Source: a virus | Reading direction: 5' to 3' (one strand) | IMG/VR virus record: IMGVR_UViG_3300042514_000757 | Coordinates: 1-64,000 of that record | DNA length: 64,000 nt | Position numbers and translations under genes: made by a program | The notes under the pieces: model-generated | Seen by the model: only the letters and a program-made list of their open reading frames with translations | What the model was told of the DNA's origin: nothing | The model's database searches: none | Shown: one piece after another, positions 49,993-58,339 of the stretch | Position numbering within the stretch: the stretch's first letter is position 1 | How the letters are laid out: the number at the start of each line of letters is the position of its first letter

Positions 49993-50444
49993 CAACTACG
50001 GCCTCCCCATGTGATTTGTGGAAATGCTTCTTCCACTACTGCTTTGGTGATACGATACTTCTTCTGCAGTTCTTTATCTTTCACTAGACAAAGTAGTTCT
50101 GCTTCAGAACTATGAAGACCTTCTAACAATTGAACGAACATCTGTTCACGCTGAAATTGCTTCAGTTCATTGTTGCCACCTTTGATGTAGTTGTACAGTT
50201 TCCTATACTCTTGTTCTAGGATTGTATGTTCCGTTCCTGCAGGTGCTTCATTAGGACGATAGGGAACTTCCCCTTCTGGAATCATTGAAATGATACTCTC
50301 ATCATAATTCCAGATTAGGATAGAGCGAAGTGCTTGAGTATTATATTGTTGCAGTAGTTTAATTTTCTCTGCTTTAGTCTTAGCATTCGAAACTTTTTGC
50401 AGGACTTCAGAAAGCAGCAGTCGATTACTAGTGTCCATTGACAT
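49992..50444 (-). CDS. Conserved cyanophage protein (DUF6433-like, 150 aa)
   Basis: Start at 50444 (MSMDTSNRLLLSEVLQKVSN) chosen for GGAG 9 bases upstream. A helical protein with KTKAEKIKLLQQYNTQALRS and WNYDESIISMIPEGEVPYRP, ending AFPQITWGGRS. I recognise the layout from T4-like cyanophages (from memory a DUF6433 family); it may relate to replication because it sits next to RNase H. Function unknown. Confidence 0.7.
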   Translation of the reverse strand: MSMDTSNRLLLSEVLQKVSNAKTKAEKIKLLQQYNTQALRSILIWNYDESIISMIPEGEVPYRPNEAPAGTEHTILEQEYRKLYNYIKGGNNELKQFQREQMFVQLLEGLHSSEAELLCLVKDKELQKKYRITKAVVEEAFPQITWGGRS

Positions 50445-50445
50445 T

Positions 50446-51321
50446 TTAAAATTCTCCGATTTTATCAAGTAAATTAATAAGTTGTTGTTTCACAAAATAA
50501 CTATACATTTTATTTCGTGGAGTTTGGGTCACTGAATCAAATGATTCTAGAATTCTTTCTTCGACCTCTACAGGTATATATGAGAAATCAATTAGAGTCA
50601 GATTACGCTTATAGTAATTCATCTGCTCTTCATTGCAAAATTGTTCTGCTGATAGATTAACAATCCTATCAAGATTCTTTTTCATTAAAGGTTTTTGTCT
50701 TTTACCTTCAACGAAAGTATCATCGGGAGAAAGATAATTTGGAATACCATCAGACTTATCTCCCTTAAGAACATGCTCAAGAATATATTTCTTGGGATCC
50801 ATTCCAGAAACAAACTTCTTCATCACTGGATTGTACTGCTTAAGCCAAGGATACTTTTGCAATTGAATGAAATCTTTATCTCCAGAAAGAATGAGAACCT
50901 TACCAATAGGTTTCATGTCTCGTTGCAACTTAATATTTTCGTGTGCTTGATATTTGGTTAGGACAGAAATAATATCATCTGCTTCTGCACCATCAACCTC
51001 CATAACTTTGTATGGCATGTTCTCACGAATTTCATCTCTAATCTGATTAAGAATCTCAAAAATAGATCCCCAATTAAAATTAGATTTCTCTCGATCTTTC
51101 TTTCGAGTTCCTTTATAGTATGGGAAATATTCCCTCCTCCAATAATGTTTGGAGTCATAACAAAGGACTAGTTCCCCATACTCCTCACCAAACTTCTGAT
51201 TATACATCCGAAGAGAGTTGAGAACCATATGGCGAACTAGTCCCTTATCAAGTTCATTAGATAATTGAATCTGAACCATCAGATTAGAAATCATCACTTG
51301 GTTCATATCGATAAGGATCAT
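50446..51321 (-). CDS. rnh: RNase H / 5'-3' exonuclease (FEN-1 family)
   Basis: 291 residues. MILIDMNQVMISNLMVQIQL starts the FEN fold. ELVLCYDSKHYWRREYFPYY, then GTRKKDRE, VDGAEADDIISVL (catalytic Asp cluster, about 103-115) and LILSGDKDFIQLQ are the T4 RNase H motifs. It removes RNA primers from Okazaki fragments. It is driven by the promoter at 51346-51374 and ends in gene overlap with the next gene. Confidence 0.9.
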   Translation of the reverse strand: MILIDMNQVMISNLMVQIQLSNELDKGLVRHMVLNSLRMYNQKFGEEYGELVLCYDSKHYWRREYFPYYKGTRKKDREKSNFNWGSIFEILNQIRDEIRENMPYKVMEVDGAEADDIISVLTKYQAHENIKLQRDMKPIGKVLILSGDKDFIQLQKYPWLKQYNPVMKKFVSGMDPKKYILEHVLKGDKSDGIPNYLSPDDTFVEGKRQKPLMKKNLDRIVNLSAEQFCNEEQMNYYKRNLTLIDFSYIPVEVEERILESFDSVTQTPRNKMYSYFVKQQLINLLDKIGEF

Positions 51322-51326
51322 GTCAG

Positions 51327-51569
51327 TTATTCATCTTCCTCATCAAATATATCATCATCGTCCGAGAATGTCAAGTAGGTCAGTTCATCTTGTAGGATAC
51401 GACCGTCTTCATCTAGCATTTCTGGATGAATGATGTGCTTAGCGTAACTAGCATTTTGATACCAAGCATCAAATAAATTATTCGAAAACCATCCAAGTAC
51501 AAAGGCAAGGATGAAAGTACCTATCGTCAAAAAGAAAGATACGTATATAAACTCTATATGCTCTAGCAT
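51327..51569 (-). CDS. Single-pass membrane protein with acidic tail (80 aa)
   Basis: An N-terminal hydrophobic helix (MLEHIEFIYVSFFLTIGTFI and on to about 28) and an acidic C-terminus (FSDDDDIFDEEDE). AGCAGGAGG precedes the ATG. A late promoter (51632-51640) lies 63 bases up. Its end carries the RNase H promoter. Function unknown. Confidence 0.7.
   Translation of the reverse strand: MLEHIEFIYVSFFLTIGTFILAFVLGWFSNNLFDAWYQNASYAKHIIHPEMLDEDGRILQDELTYLTFSDDDDIFDEEDE
51346..51374 (-). promoter_or_regulatory. Host-type promoter for RNase H, internal to a gene
   Basis: TTGACA (51374-51369), 17 bases, TATATT (51351-51346), within the 3' end of the 80-residue membrane protein gene. Confidence 0.75.
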
Positions 51570-51631
51570 GGGTTCCTCCTGCTAACGTTTTGGATAATAA
51601 AAGAACCCAACCTCCTATCTAAACTCAAAAC

Positions 51632-51640
51632 TATTTATTA
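51632..51640 (-). promoter_or_regulatory. Probable late promoter variant
   Basis: TAATAAATA on the minus strand between the glutaredoxin stop and the 80-residue membrane protein gene. Confidence 0.5.
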
Positions 51641-51877
51641 CTAAAGGAGTCCCTTAGATCTAAAGTAGTTAATAGATTCAGTGCATCCACCAAGAAGAAG
51701 ATCATCATTAATTACTCTAGGAAAAGTCGAACCTTCTCCGAACTGAGAGTAGAATTGATTGCGGTTAAAGTCTCTATCTAAAATATACTCTGCATAATTC
51801 CACCCCTTGGCGTCAAATACTTGTTTAATCTTGTCGCAATATGGACAACCAGGCTTAGTGTATACAGCAAGTTTCAT
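51641..51877 (-). CDS. Glutaredoxin
   Basis: 78 residues. CPYC (11-14) is the dithiol active site, and TFPRVIND-LLLGGC (about 51-65) supplies the cis-Pro and glutathione-binding loop. It reduces protein disulfides or glutathione mixed disulfides and can feed ribonucleotide reductase. Overlaps the 55-residue gene upstream (ATGA) and follows two tRNAs. Confidence 0.9.
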   Translation of the reverse strand: MKLAVYTKPGCPYCDKIKQVFDAKGWNYAEYILDRDFNRNQFYSQFGEGSTFPRVINDDLLLGGCTESINYFRSKGLL

Positions 51878-52041
51878 GTCAGTCCCCCTGTCATTTGATT
51901 AAAATTGTCTTGCATTTCTTTAAATGTTTTCTTCTTCAATTCATCGTCATCGATGAATTCATCAAGTACTTTAATGATATCATTAAATGAATCTCGAATC
52001 AACTCAACAGTTTCAGATACGTCTAGTTTATCAGGTTCCAT
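51874..52041 (-). CDS. Small acidic helical protein (55 aa)
   Basis: MEPDKLDVSETVELIRDSFN to MQDNFNQMTGGLT, acidic and helical. Its TGA overlaps the glutaredoxin ATG (ATGA), and its ATG lies 18 bases after tRNA-Pro, so it is translated from the tRNA transcript. Function unknown. Confidence 0.7.
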   Translation of the reverse strand: MEPDKLDVSETVELIRDSFNDIIKVLDEFIDDDELKKKTFKEMQDNFNQMTGGLT

Positions 52042-52059
52042 ATATTAAAGTACTGAAGT

Positions 52060-52132
52060 CCAGATGGAGGGATTTGAACCCCCGACCGCCCGCTCCCAAA
52101 GCGGATGCGCTACCAAACTGCGCTACATCTGG
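52060..52132 (-). tRNA. tRNA-Pro (UGG)
   Basis: 73 bases, acceptor CCAGATG/CATCTGG, anticodon loop TTTGGGA with TGG, T-loop TTCAAAT. CCA is not encoded. Its 5' end directly abuts the encoded CCA of tRNA-Ser, with no spacer. Confidence 0.95.
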
Positions 52133-52220
52133 TGGCGGAGGGGGTGGGATTCGAACCCACGGAGGCTTTCACCTCGCTGGTTTTCAAGACCAGAGCCTTC
52201 AACCACTCGACCACCCCTCC
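52133..52220 (-). tRNA. tRNA-Ser (UGA), CCA encoded
   Basis: 88 bases including an encoded CCA. Acceptor GGAGGGG/CCCCTCC with discriminator G, anticodon loop CTTGAAA with TGA, and the long variable arm expected of serine tRNAs. It is the only tRNA in the window with a templated CCA end. Confidence 0.95.
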
Positions 52221-52231
52221 TTACATACTAT

Positions 52232-52260
52232 ATATTAGTCCATTTCACCGAGTTTGTCAA
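52232..52260 (-). promoter_or_regulatory. Host-type promoter for tRNA-Ser/tRNA-Pro
   Basis: TTGACA (52260-52255), 17 bases, TAATAT (52237-52232), 12 bases before tRNA-Ser. The -35 box overlaps the end of the 106-residue gene. Confidence 0.8.
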
Positions 52261-52555
52261 GGGTCTTGATCTCAAATAAAGAAGACTTATAGTATCTGGA
52301 GATCTTTTTAGTCTTTTTCCACTTTTCATGTTTAGTGGAATCGGTAGAATGAATTTTCTGAAGTGCTTTCAATTCTTCTAAGGTTTTATAAATTTTTCTA
52401 TTCAGGACAGCACTATGTCCTTCATCCTGATTTGGAATATAATTGTCTTGAGGTACAAGACTTTCCACTTCAATCTCGCCTTCTGGGATGCGTTGTTGCA
52501 TCTCCTCTGGAAGATCTTCGTATTTAATTTCAGGCAAATCCATTAAGTTCTCCAT
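52235..52555 (-). CDS. Hypothetical acidic protein (106 aa)
   Basis: MENLMDLPEIKYEDLPEEMQ, then a charged helical C-terminal half (HEKWKKTKKISRYYKSS). The ATG shares a base with the stop of the 1113-residue fibre (TAATG), so it may be a fibre accessory. No recognised domain. Confidence 0.65.
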   Translation of the reverse strand: MENLMDLPEIKYEDLPEEMQQRIPEGEIEVESLVPQDNYIPNQDEGHSAVLNRKIYKTLEELKALQKIHSTDSTKHEKWKKTKKISRYYKSSLFEIKTLDKLGEMD

Positions 52556-55500
52556 TAAGTACCAGTATTATCTAGATTGTCTTCATAGTATGTTTCACCA
52601 CCTGGCAAGTTTGCTGGCAGACTATAACCATACCTATAACGAATCTGACCATCATCACCTTTTCTTCCAGGTATATCATTTCTGACTTGAGTAACCTTTA
52701 TCTGGAAGGTGAAATACTGTCCGCTAATATTAGCAGGTTTATCATATATCGTCAAGTTTCTAGTGAGTCCCCACTCTGGAGAGGTTTTATCCCACCAAGG
52801 TTGAGTACCCTCACTTTGTAATGGTGGGAATGTACCAGTAACAGTATCGTTTACGGCCCACCCAGCACCCAATCCCCACTTAGGGATTCCTCTCAATCTA
52901 ATTTTAGTTGACCAAGTATTTCCAATCTTAACTGGATTCCACCATAGGGCAAGTTCCAATGATTTTGGTTTGTAAATACCATCTCTGTTGATACTATTAT
53001 TATCTGCTCCTTCATATGTTCCATATCTCAATCTCTGTAGATCCAAATCATTCGTGGGATTTGAATCGGTAGATCCCCAAAAATAATGAAAGGGGAACTC
53101 TACACCACTCATATCATTTGTCCAAACACCTTGACCCATCCCAGGAATAGTTACATCATAAGTCGATCCAGAAGAATTGTATAGTGCATATTCATTGCCG
53201 TTAAATATGATACTAAATCTAGTTGGTCTCGATCCACCAAATCCTCCACTACCATGGCGATATGATTCATCATTTGTTCCAGGACGTTGATAACCAGAAA
53301 TAAATCCTCCTGGTGCTTGATAAAAATGTTCAACAGTTACTGCTGGATGATTGATAACAAATGTCTTACCAGAAGAACCACCAAAAGCAGTAGAATCACC
53401 ATTCTGGCAAGATGCAGATCCATACTTTAAATCATAAGCAGTAAGTCCAGATCTTCCTCGGCGGCCGCCTCCTCCACCGCCACCAGGACCATCACCAATT
53501 CTATGGTCACTACCATACTTACCGCAGTACATATCAGTTGACCAAATTTTATTCATGGATGGATTGTAAAGTTCTAAAGCAAGGCCTGCTGGGTTATCTT
53601 TCCAGTTATTACCATCTTCACCATTATAAAGAAGGAACCTAAACACATATCTTCCAGCAGAAGAATTTGAAAATGTAATTGTATTTGGTACAGAACTTCT
53701 AAAGTCTGAGCATGTTCCAATCAAAGTCCAATTATTAGCTCCATTAAGATCTGCAGGTAGAGTAGAAGGGAATGCTGAATTTGAATTCAGATCTGGATTC
53801 CTATCGGGTTCACCATTATAAAATCTAGATCCATCAACATATGATGATTGACCTGGATCATACCATGCTGCTCTGTAGATTCCGACTTTATTATCGCACA
53901 ACACTTTAATTGTGTGAGTTCCTACAGAAGATAATTCTAAATTTATCCTAACATCTTGATATTGACCTTGTACTGGATCATGATCATTTACCCATACAGA
54001 CCTTTCTGCCAACCAGTTACTCCAAGATGGATGATATTTACTTACCGAGTATAGTGGTGGGTTTGAAAATAGTGGTATTGCATCCCTAAGAAATCCATAC
54101 GATTCATTCGTATTGATATCAGTTTTTGAAATGTTGTCTCCACTGTACAAATTATTCTGCCAATTACCCCAAGGTGCAGGATCACACCCATCATTAGAGT
54201 TGCTACTCTTGACATAAGAATCTCCACCATCATTCGATCCTTGTGAACTTCTTGTTGCTCCACCTGATCCCACAACTATAGTAAGAGTCGCACCAGGAGT
54301 TACAGGTACATCAGAAGTCCAAGCATATCCACCACCGCCTCCACCACTTCCATGATCATCACCAGTTGGATCTTTAGCACCGCTTCCGCCGCCTCCAATA
54401 CAAACAACTTCACTCAAAGATGTAACTCCTACTGGAACAGTCCAAGAATATGATCCTGGTGATGTATATGAAAGTGTACTGCTGCCATACTTAATTCTTA
54501 CGGCTCCATTTCCACCAGCACCGCCTGTCCCGCCAGGGGCGCATCCTCCTCCACCGCCGCCATAGGCGCCTCCAGATGCCCCGTTAGCAGTGCTACTGCT
54601 GGACCCATTGGATAAGTGGTACCCGTCTAGGGAGACCCCGTGGCCTCCTCCACCGCCCTTGGTGGCGATGGTGGCAGTATTCTTGGATTGCCCCGTCTCA
54701 TATCTCCCGCCTGCACCGCCTCCATACTTACCTGAAGTTGGATCATCGCTTCCACCATTGCCACCATCATTACCAACTCCAACGTGGACTTTACCAGAAA
54801 TACCTAATTGATAATCGTCCAATCCACCATGACCACCAGTAGAGTAGCATAGAACATTTTTATGTGCATTCGATCCATTTTCCAAGAAAGATAAACATCC
54901 TTGGCCTCCACCTCCACCACCTCCACCAACAGAAGCAATTAACTGACCATTAATATAAAGTTCTGAGGATCCTCCTCCTCCACCTCCACCACCTGAGGCT
55001 CCATTTTGCCCCGATGTTCCACCTGGAGATCCACCATTAAATGATTTTAATAATTTTTTTTGTTCATTACTGAAATGTATTCCAGGGCGGCCACCTTCTC
55101 CAACTACGGCAACTATGGTATTCGTTATGGATGGATCCAAAGAGATGTTAAATCTCAATAAAGATCCAGTTCCTCCAGAATTATTTCCAGATCCCGAACC
55201 ACCATTAGATCCCCTATCACCACCGCCTGCTCCTCCGCCAGCGCCAATCATAATTACATCCATACTATTAATACCTATAGGTGTAGTATGTTCGTAAATT
55301 CCGTGGGCACTATATCTCTGTATAGATCCACAGATCAACATTGGTTGAACTTCAATTGGTAAGGTTTTTATTTTTGTATTTACTGGTAATAACCCTCCAC
55401 ATCTCTCAGCAACAATTGAAGGATCATCCAAGATATCATCATAATCTTCGGCTGTACATTCACTCATAACCCTAGGATCATAACAAATCCTAGTATTCTC

Positions 55501-55896
55501 ATCAATATCAATACATTCTAGTTCCCCAAGTAATCCAGGATCACCTATGGTATCAAGTAAAACTGTTGGTGGAGAATCGATTGCAACTGTAGCAGGAAGA
55601 TCACTAACAGGATCTTCTGGACAATCATAATATTTTCCAGTATCAATCAATCCAGTACCTTCACTGGAAGCAATATCACATATTGGTCCATATGGACCAT
55701 TAGGAGTATATTTTTGTAAAACTGTAACAGACTTACAAAGTGATGCTTTCTTCAAAGATGGTGGTCTGGTAGTAGAAGTGGTAGTATCTTCGACTGAAGA
55801 TTCGACGATAACTTCTCTTATTATAATTTCTGGTGTAGGTTCAGGGATAATGTCACAAATTGGACCATACAACCCATTAGGAAAATAGATTGTCAT
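52555..55896 (-). CDS. Very large glycine-rich tail-fibre protein (1113 aa)
   Basis: N-terminal residues carry two copies of NG-YGPICDI (about 6-15 and 66-75). Glycine-rich domains follow (about 205-500) in which SYSWTVPVGVTSL-type strands alternate with runs such as GGGGGGG and GGAGGGD, again ALK-type. Middle and C-terminal parts contain beta-sandwich-like segments (VRINLELSSVGTHTIKVLCD, about 645-664) and Trp-rich strands, ending DDGQIRYRYGYSLP and a short tail. Composition and size fit a host-binding fibre. Upstream of it lies a pair of divergent late promoters. Confidence 0.75.
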   Translation of the reverse strand: MTIYFPNGLYGPICDIIPEPTPEIIIREVIVESSVEDTTTSTTRPPSLKKASLCKSVTVLQKYTPNGPYGPICDIASSEGTGLIDTGKYYDCPEDPVSDLPATVAIDSPPTVLLDTIGDPGLLGELECIDIDENTRICYDPRVMSECTAEDYDDILDDPSIVAERCGGLLPVNTKIKTLPIEVQPMLICGSIQRYSAHGIYEHTTPIGINSMDVIMIGAGGGAGGGDRGSNGGSGSGNNSGGTGSLLRFNISLDPSITNTIVAVVGEGGRPGIHFSNEQKKLLKSFNGGSPGGTSGQNGASGGGGGGGGSSELYINGQLIASVGGGGGGGGQGCLSFLENGSNAHKNVLCYSTGGHGGLDDYQLGISGKVHVGVGNDGGNGGSDDPTSGKYGGGAGGRYETGQSKNTATIATKGGGGGHGVSLDGYHLSNGSSSSTANGASGGAYGGGGGGCAPGGTGGAGGNGAVRIKYGSSTLSYTSPGSYSWTVPVGVTSLSEVVCIGGGGSGAKDPTGDDHGSGGGGGGYAWTSDVPVTPGATLTIVVGSGGATRSSQGSNDGGDSYVKSSNSNDGCDPAPWGNWQNNLYSGDNISKTDINTNESYGFLRDAIPLFSNPPLYSVSKYHPSWSNWLAERSVWVNDHDPVQGQYQDVRINLELSSVGTHTIKVLCDNKVGIYRAAWYDPGQSSYVDGSRFYNGEPDRNPDLNSNSAFPSTLPADLNGANNWTLIGTCSDFRSSVPNTITFSNSSAGRYVFRFLLYNGEDGNNWKDNPAGLALELYNPSMNKIWSTDMYCGKYGSDHRIGDGPGGGGGGGRRGRSGLTAYDLKYGSASCQNGDSTAFGGSSGKTFVINHPAVTVEHFYQAPGGFISGYQRPGTNDESYRHGSGGFGGSRPTRFSIIFNGNEYALYNSSGSTYDVTIPGMGQGVWTNDMSGVEFPFHYFWGSTDSNPTNDLDLQRLRYGTYEGADNNSINRDGIYKPKSLELALWWNPVKIGNTWSTKIRLRGIPKWGLGAGWAVNDTVTGTFPPLQSEGTQPWWDKTSPEWGLTRNLTIYDKPANISGQYFTFQIKVTQVRNDIPGRKGDDGQIRYRYGYSLPANLPGGETYYEDNLDNTGT

Positions 55897-55917
55897 TACA
55901 TACGAAAGGTTTTATTT

Positions 55918-55925
55918 TATTTAGA
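55918..55925 (-). promoter_or_regulatory. Probable late promoter variant
   Basis: TCTAAATA on the minus strand (one mismatch), 21 bases before the ATG of the 1113-residue fibre gene and divergent to the exact late motif at 55949-55956. Confidence 0.5.
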
Positions 55926-55948
55926 TAACAATTCAAAACAAAAAAACG

Positions 55949-55956
55949 TATAAATA
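55949..55956 (+). promoter_or_regulatory. T4-type late promoter (plus strand)
   Basis: TATAAATA, followed by a 239-base untranslated leader before the ATG at 56196. It starts the plus-strand cassette that ends at 59320. Confidence 0.8.
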
Positions 55957-56195
55957 ATCTCAGGAGGAGAAATCCTTCGGTTAGAGATCAGATGTATTAC
56001 TAAAAGATTCCAGCAATGGCTCTTTCATTAATCCTTCACCTCTAATTGAATTACGATTCAATTTTAAATAGAAGTAATCCCAGACGATTCACCTACAATT
56101 GTCTGTGGGAGCGATTCGTCTGGCATTATGTCATGGACGGATTGAATCGTTTTCTCCTCTCCTTAAACACATTCTTTTCCTTAAGGAGAAAACAA
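55957..56195 (+). promoter_or_regulatory. Long structured 5' leader with SD-masking hairpin
   Basis: No gene is visible in this 239-base leader apart from a possible 9-codon peptide (MALSLILHL, ATG at 56016). It holds nested inverted repeats: AATTGAAT/ATTCAATT (56044-56051 and 56056-56063) competes with ACGATTCAAT/ATTGAATCGT (56053-56062 and 56141-56150), which encloses CCAGACGA/TCGTCTGG (56080-56087 and 56116-56123). At its end CTCCTTAA (56159-56166) pairs perfectly with TTAAGGAG (56181-56188), which includes the SD. TTTTCTCC (56150-56157) is an alternative partner. The layout suggests a switch that controls translation. Confidence 0.6.
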
Positions 56196-57023
56196 ATGGC
56201 AGAACCCGTTTATATGCCCGATCCATGGGCAGCACTCGCATCACAGCACTCAGACATCCGTAGAGAAGGTTCTGTAGAGCGTGGCGAGATTCGTTATGAC
56301 ATCGCAACTAAGACTGGCGATGTTCGTGAAGCAGTTCTCGTTGGAAATTCTGATCTTCGTAGAGAAGGAGCAGTCGGTCTTGGCGAGACTAAGTATGCTA
56401 TCGCTGCTTCATCAGAAAACACCAACCGTGATGTTTTAACTTCTGGTTATCACACACAAGTTAAGGTAGACGAAGCTGCTGATAAGATTCAGCAAAGAGC
56501 TACCGACTTCTATATTTCTGGACAAGCAAGAGATTTTGATCAGTCCCGTGATCTTGCTGCTCTAAGAGCAGTCACAGACCTCGCTTCTCAAAAACTCAGT
56601 TCAGAAATTCTTCTCGCTACTGAGAAGACTGCTACTGCTGCTGCTCTTGAGTCAGCAAAAGTTGCTGCTGCTGTAGCACTTGGTCAGCATCAACTCAGCA
56701 GAGAGATTGCTGAAGGTAAGTATGAGACTAGCAAGCAGATTTCTTACGAAAATGAGAAGACTCGTGACCTCATCAATTCACTCAAGAATGATGAACTCAA
56801 TCGTATGCTGATTGAGCGTAACACCGACCTAAGTGGTTGCCGTCAGGATTACTGGGCTGCCAGAGAGGGTCTGTTCAACAGTCAGTTCGCTGCTCTTTCT
56901 TCACAAGTTAATTCTCAGTTCAACGCTTTAAACAGCCAAGTAGCTGAGACCCGTCAGGGTATGGTTAACTTCGGAACCATGGCTGGAGTTGGTCAGTCTT
57001 CAACCAGCAACGCTGTACGCTGA
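56196..57023 (+). CDS. Coiled-coil virion-type protein (275 aa)
   Basis: Start at 56196 (MAEPVYMPDPWAALASQHSD) after AAGGAG. Two imperfect repeats at about 20-40 and 46-66 share the pattern DxRREGxVxxGExxYxIA (SDIRREGSVERGEIRYDIA; SDLRREGAVGLGETKYAIA). Ala/Glu-rich coiled coil follows (about 85-230). It ends in Ser/Asn/Gln-rich SQVNSQFNALNSQVAETRQG. A trimeric fibre or tail-associated protein fits; function unknown. Confidence 0.7.
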   Translation: MAEPVYMPDPWAALASQHSDIRREGSVERGEIRYDIATKTGDVREAVLVGNSDLRREGAVGLGETKYAIAASSENTNRDVLTSGYHTQVKVDEAADKIQQRATDFYISGQARDFDQSRDLAALRAVTDLASQKLSSEILLATEKTATAAALESAKVAAAVALGQHQLSREIAEGKYETSKQISYENEKTRDLINSLKNDELNRMLIERNTDLSGCRQDYWAAREGLFNSQFAALSSQVNSQFNALNSQVAETRQGMVNFGTMAGVGQSSTSNAVR

Positions 57024-57043
57024 TTTAGTTCAGTAGTTATCAA

Positions 57044-57069
57044 GGGGGAGACCATCTCCCCCCTTTTTT
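57044..57069 (+). terminator. Rho-independent terminator
   Basis: GGGGGAG-ACCAT-CTCCCCC followed by TTTTTT, between the coiled-coil gene and the collagen-like gene. Some transcripts may read through, because no separate promoter for the collagen-like gene is seen. Confidence 0.85.
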
Positions 57070-57083
57070 AAAGGAGAATAACT

Positions 57084-57704
57084 ATGGACTCAGCAGAAAG
57101 AAGACTTATTGACCTTTATAATCTCCTCGCTCAATACCAAAGAAATGGAGATTCAGATCTTGCTGGAAATATTCAGACAATACGTACTGAAATAACCCAG
57201 ATGTTAAATGCCCGTGCTGGTGGCAATGACAATATTAACATCGTTATAGATGGCGGAGAATGCCCCGATGAATGCCCACCAGGGCCACCAGGACCACCAG
57301 GAGAACAAGGTCCACCAGGACCACCAGGACCCCAAGGGGAACCAGGGGAGGGAACACCAGGACCACCAGGGGAGCAAGGTCCACCAGGACCGCAGGGACC
57401 ACCAGGAGAGTGCTCATGCAAATGCAAAAGCATCTTGGTTTCATCTGATTATACTGCTACTTGTGATGATTACTACATCGGTGTCAATAGTGACGGACCT
57501 GTTACTATTACGTTACCTTCAGAATGTACCGACTGTTGTGAGATCATTGTAAAGGCAGAGATGGGTCCGCCATTGGGAAATCGTAAAGTTACTGTAACTA
57601 CTGTTGATGGTAGTTACATTGATGGTAAAGACAAATATGTTATGGAAGTACCTTACCAATCGGTCAATGTATTTTGTCGTGGTGGAGATTGGTACATCAT
57701 CTAA
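57084..57704 (+). CDS. Collagen-like tail-fibre protein (206 aa)
   Basis: An N-terminal helical part (about 1-55), a Cys pair ([10 protein letters not shown], about 58-67), then about a dozen Gly-Pro-X triplets (about 67-108), interrupted once by GEGTP. A Cys-rich link (GECSCKCKS) follows, then a C-terminal beta domain ([20 protein letters not shown] to RGGDWYII) that is shared with the next protein. Collagen-like repeats form trimeric stalks in phage fibres. The Cys clusters on both sides of the triple helix could lock it. If proline residues are hydroxylated, the oxygenases at 6.9-12.4 kb are candidates. Confidence 0.8.
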   Translation: MDSAERRLIDLYNLLAQYQRNGDSDLAGNIQTIRTEITQMLNARAGGNDNINIVIDGGECPDECPPGPPGPPGEQGPPGPPGPQGEPGEGTPGPPGEQGPPGPQGPPGECSCKCKSILVSSDYTATCDDYYIGVNSDGPVTITLPSECTDCCEIIVKAEMGPPLGNRKVTVTTVDGSYIDGKDKYVMEVPYQSVNVFCRGGDWYII

Positions 57705-57715
57705 CGGAGTAAACA

Positions 57716-58327
57716 ATGGCATACTTAGCACAACCCACATCAAAAACAGATTATGGAGTGGTTGGAGTTGGAGATTTCATTAATGTTTTTGATGGATTCA
57801 TTTCATTAGAACAAGATGTATCTCCTGACGCTTCGGTATCTTTCAATCAAGTTACTATTGATGGAGAGGTTGCTGTAACTTCAGTAACACCTTCTTCTGG
57901 TGATGGTATTAAATTAACTGATGTTGTTACTACAGGTAACGATACGTCGTTCACCATTTATAACACTGGTGTTCTTTCTTTAACTGCTGGTGATGGTATT
58001 AGTATCTCAGACAGTACTGGTTATATTACTATCTCTGCTTCTGGTGCTGATTTAATTTCCACTATTGGAGTTACTGGTTCTTATACCGCAACTGCCGATG
58101 ATGAATACATCGGTGTCTTTAGTGCATCCGCAGTTACAATCACACTTCCAGTTGGCGTTACTGGTCGTGTTTATATCATCAAAGATGAGTATGGTCAAGG
58201 ATCTGGAAAGATTACTATCAAACCATCTGGGACTGAAAAAATTGATAATAAAGCAGATTACATTATATCTGTACCTAATCAATCAGTATCCGTCGTATTT
58301 CGTGGCGGACAATGGAGAATCATCTAA
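57716..58327 (+). CDS. Fibre protein sharing C-terminal domain with the collagen-like protein (203 aa)
   Basis: The N-terminal and central parts are Ser/Thr/Gly beta repeats (GDGIKLTDVVTTGNDTSFTI, then SLTAGDGISI). The C-terminus (YTATADDEYIGVFSASAVTI, VSVVFRGGQWRII) is homologous to the last 85 residues of the collagen-like protein. Start after CGGAGTAAAC. Likely a fibre component using the same tip or trimerisation module. Confidence 0.75.
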   Translation: MAYLAQPTSKTDYGVVGVGDFINVFDGFISLEQDVSPDASVSFNQVTIDGEVAVTSVTPSSGDGIKLTDVVTTGNDTSFTIYNTGVLSLTAGDGISISDSTGYITISASGADLISTIGVTGSYTATADDEYIGVFSASAVTITLPVGVTGRVYIIKDEYGQGSGKITIKPSGTEKIDNKADYIISVPNQSVSVVFRGGQWRII

Positions 58328-58339
58328 TTTTATAAAACC

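Noticed and set aside
57173-57433. Gly/Pro-rich ORF on the minus strand opposite the collagen-like gene
   Set aside because: GGX-type sequence comes from the reverse complement of Gly-Pro-Pro codons; no start signal.
57250-57552. His/Gln-rich ORF overlapping the collagen triplets
   Set aside because: Frame-shifted reading of the same repeats, without SD; the collagen frame is clearly the coding one.
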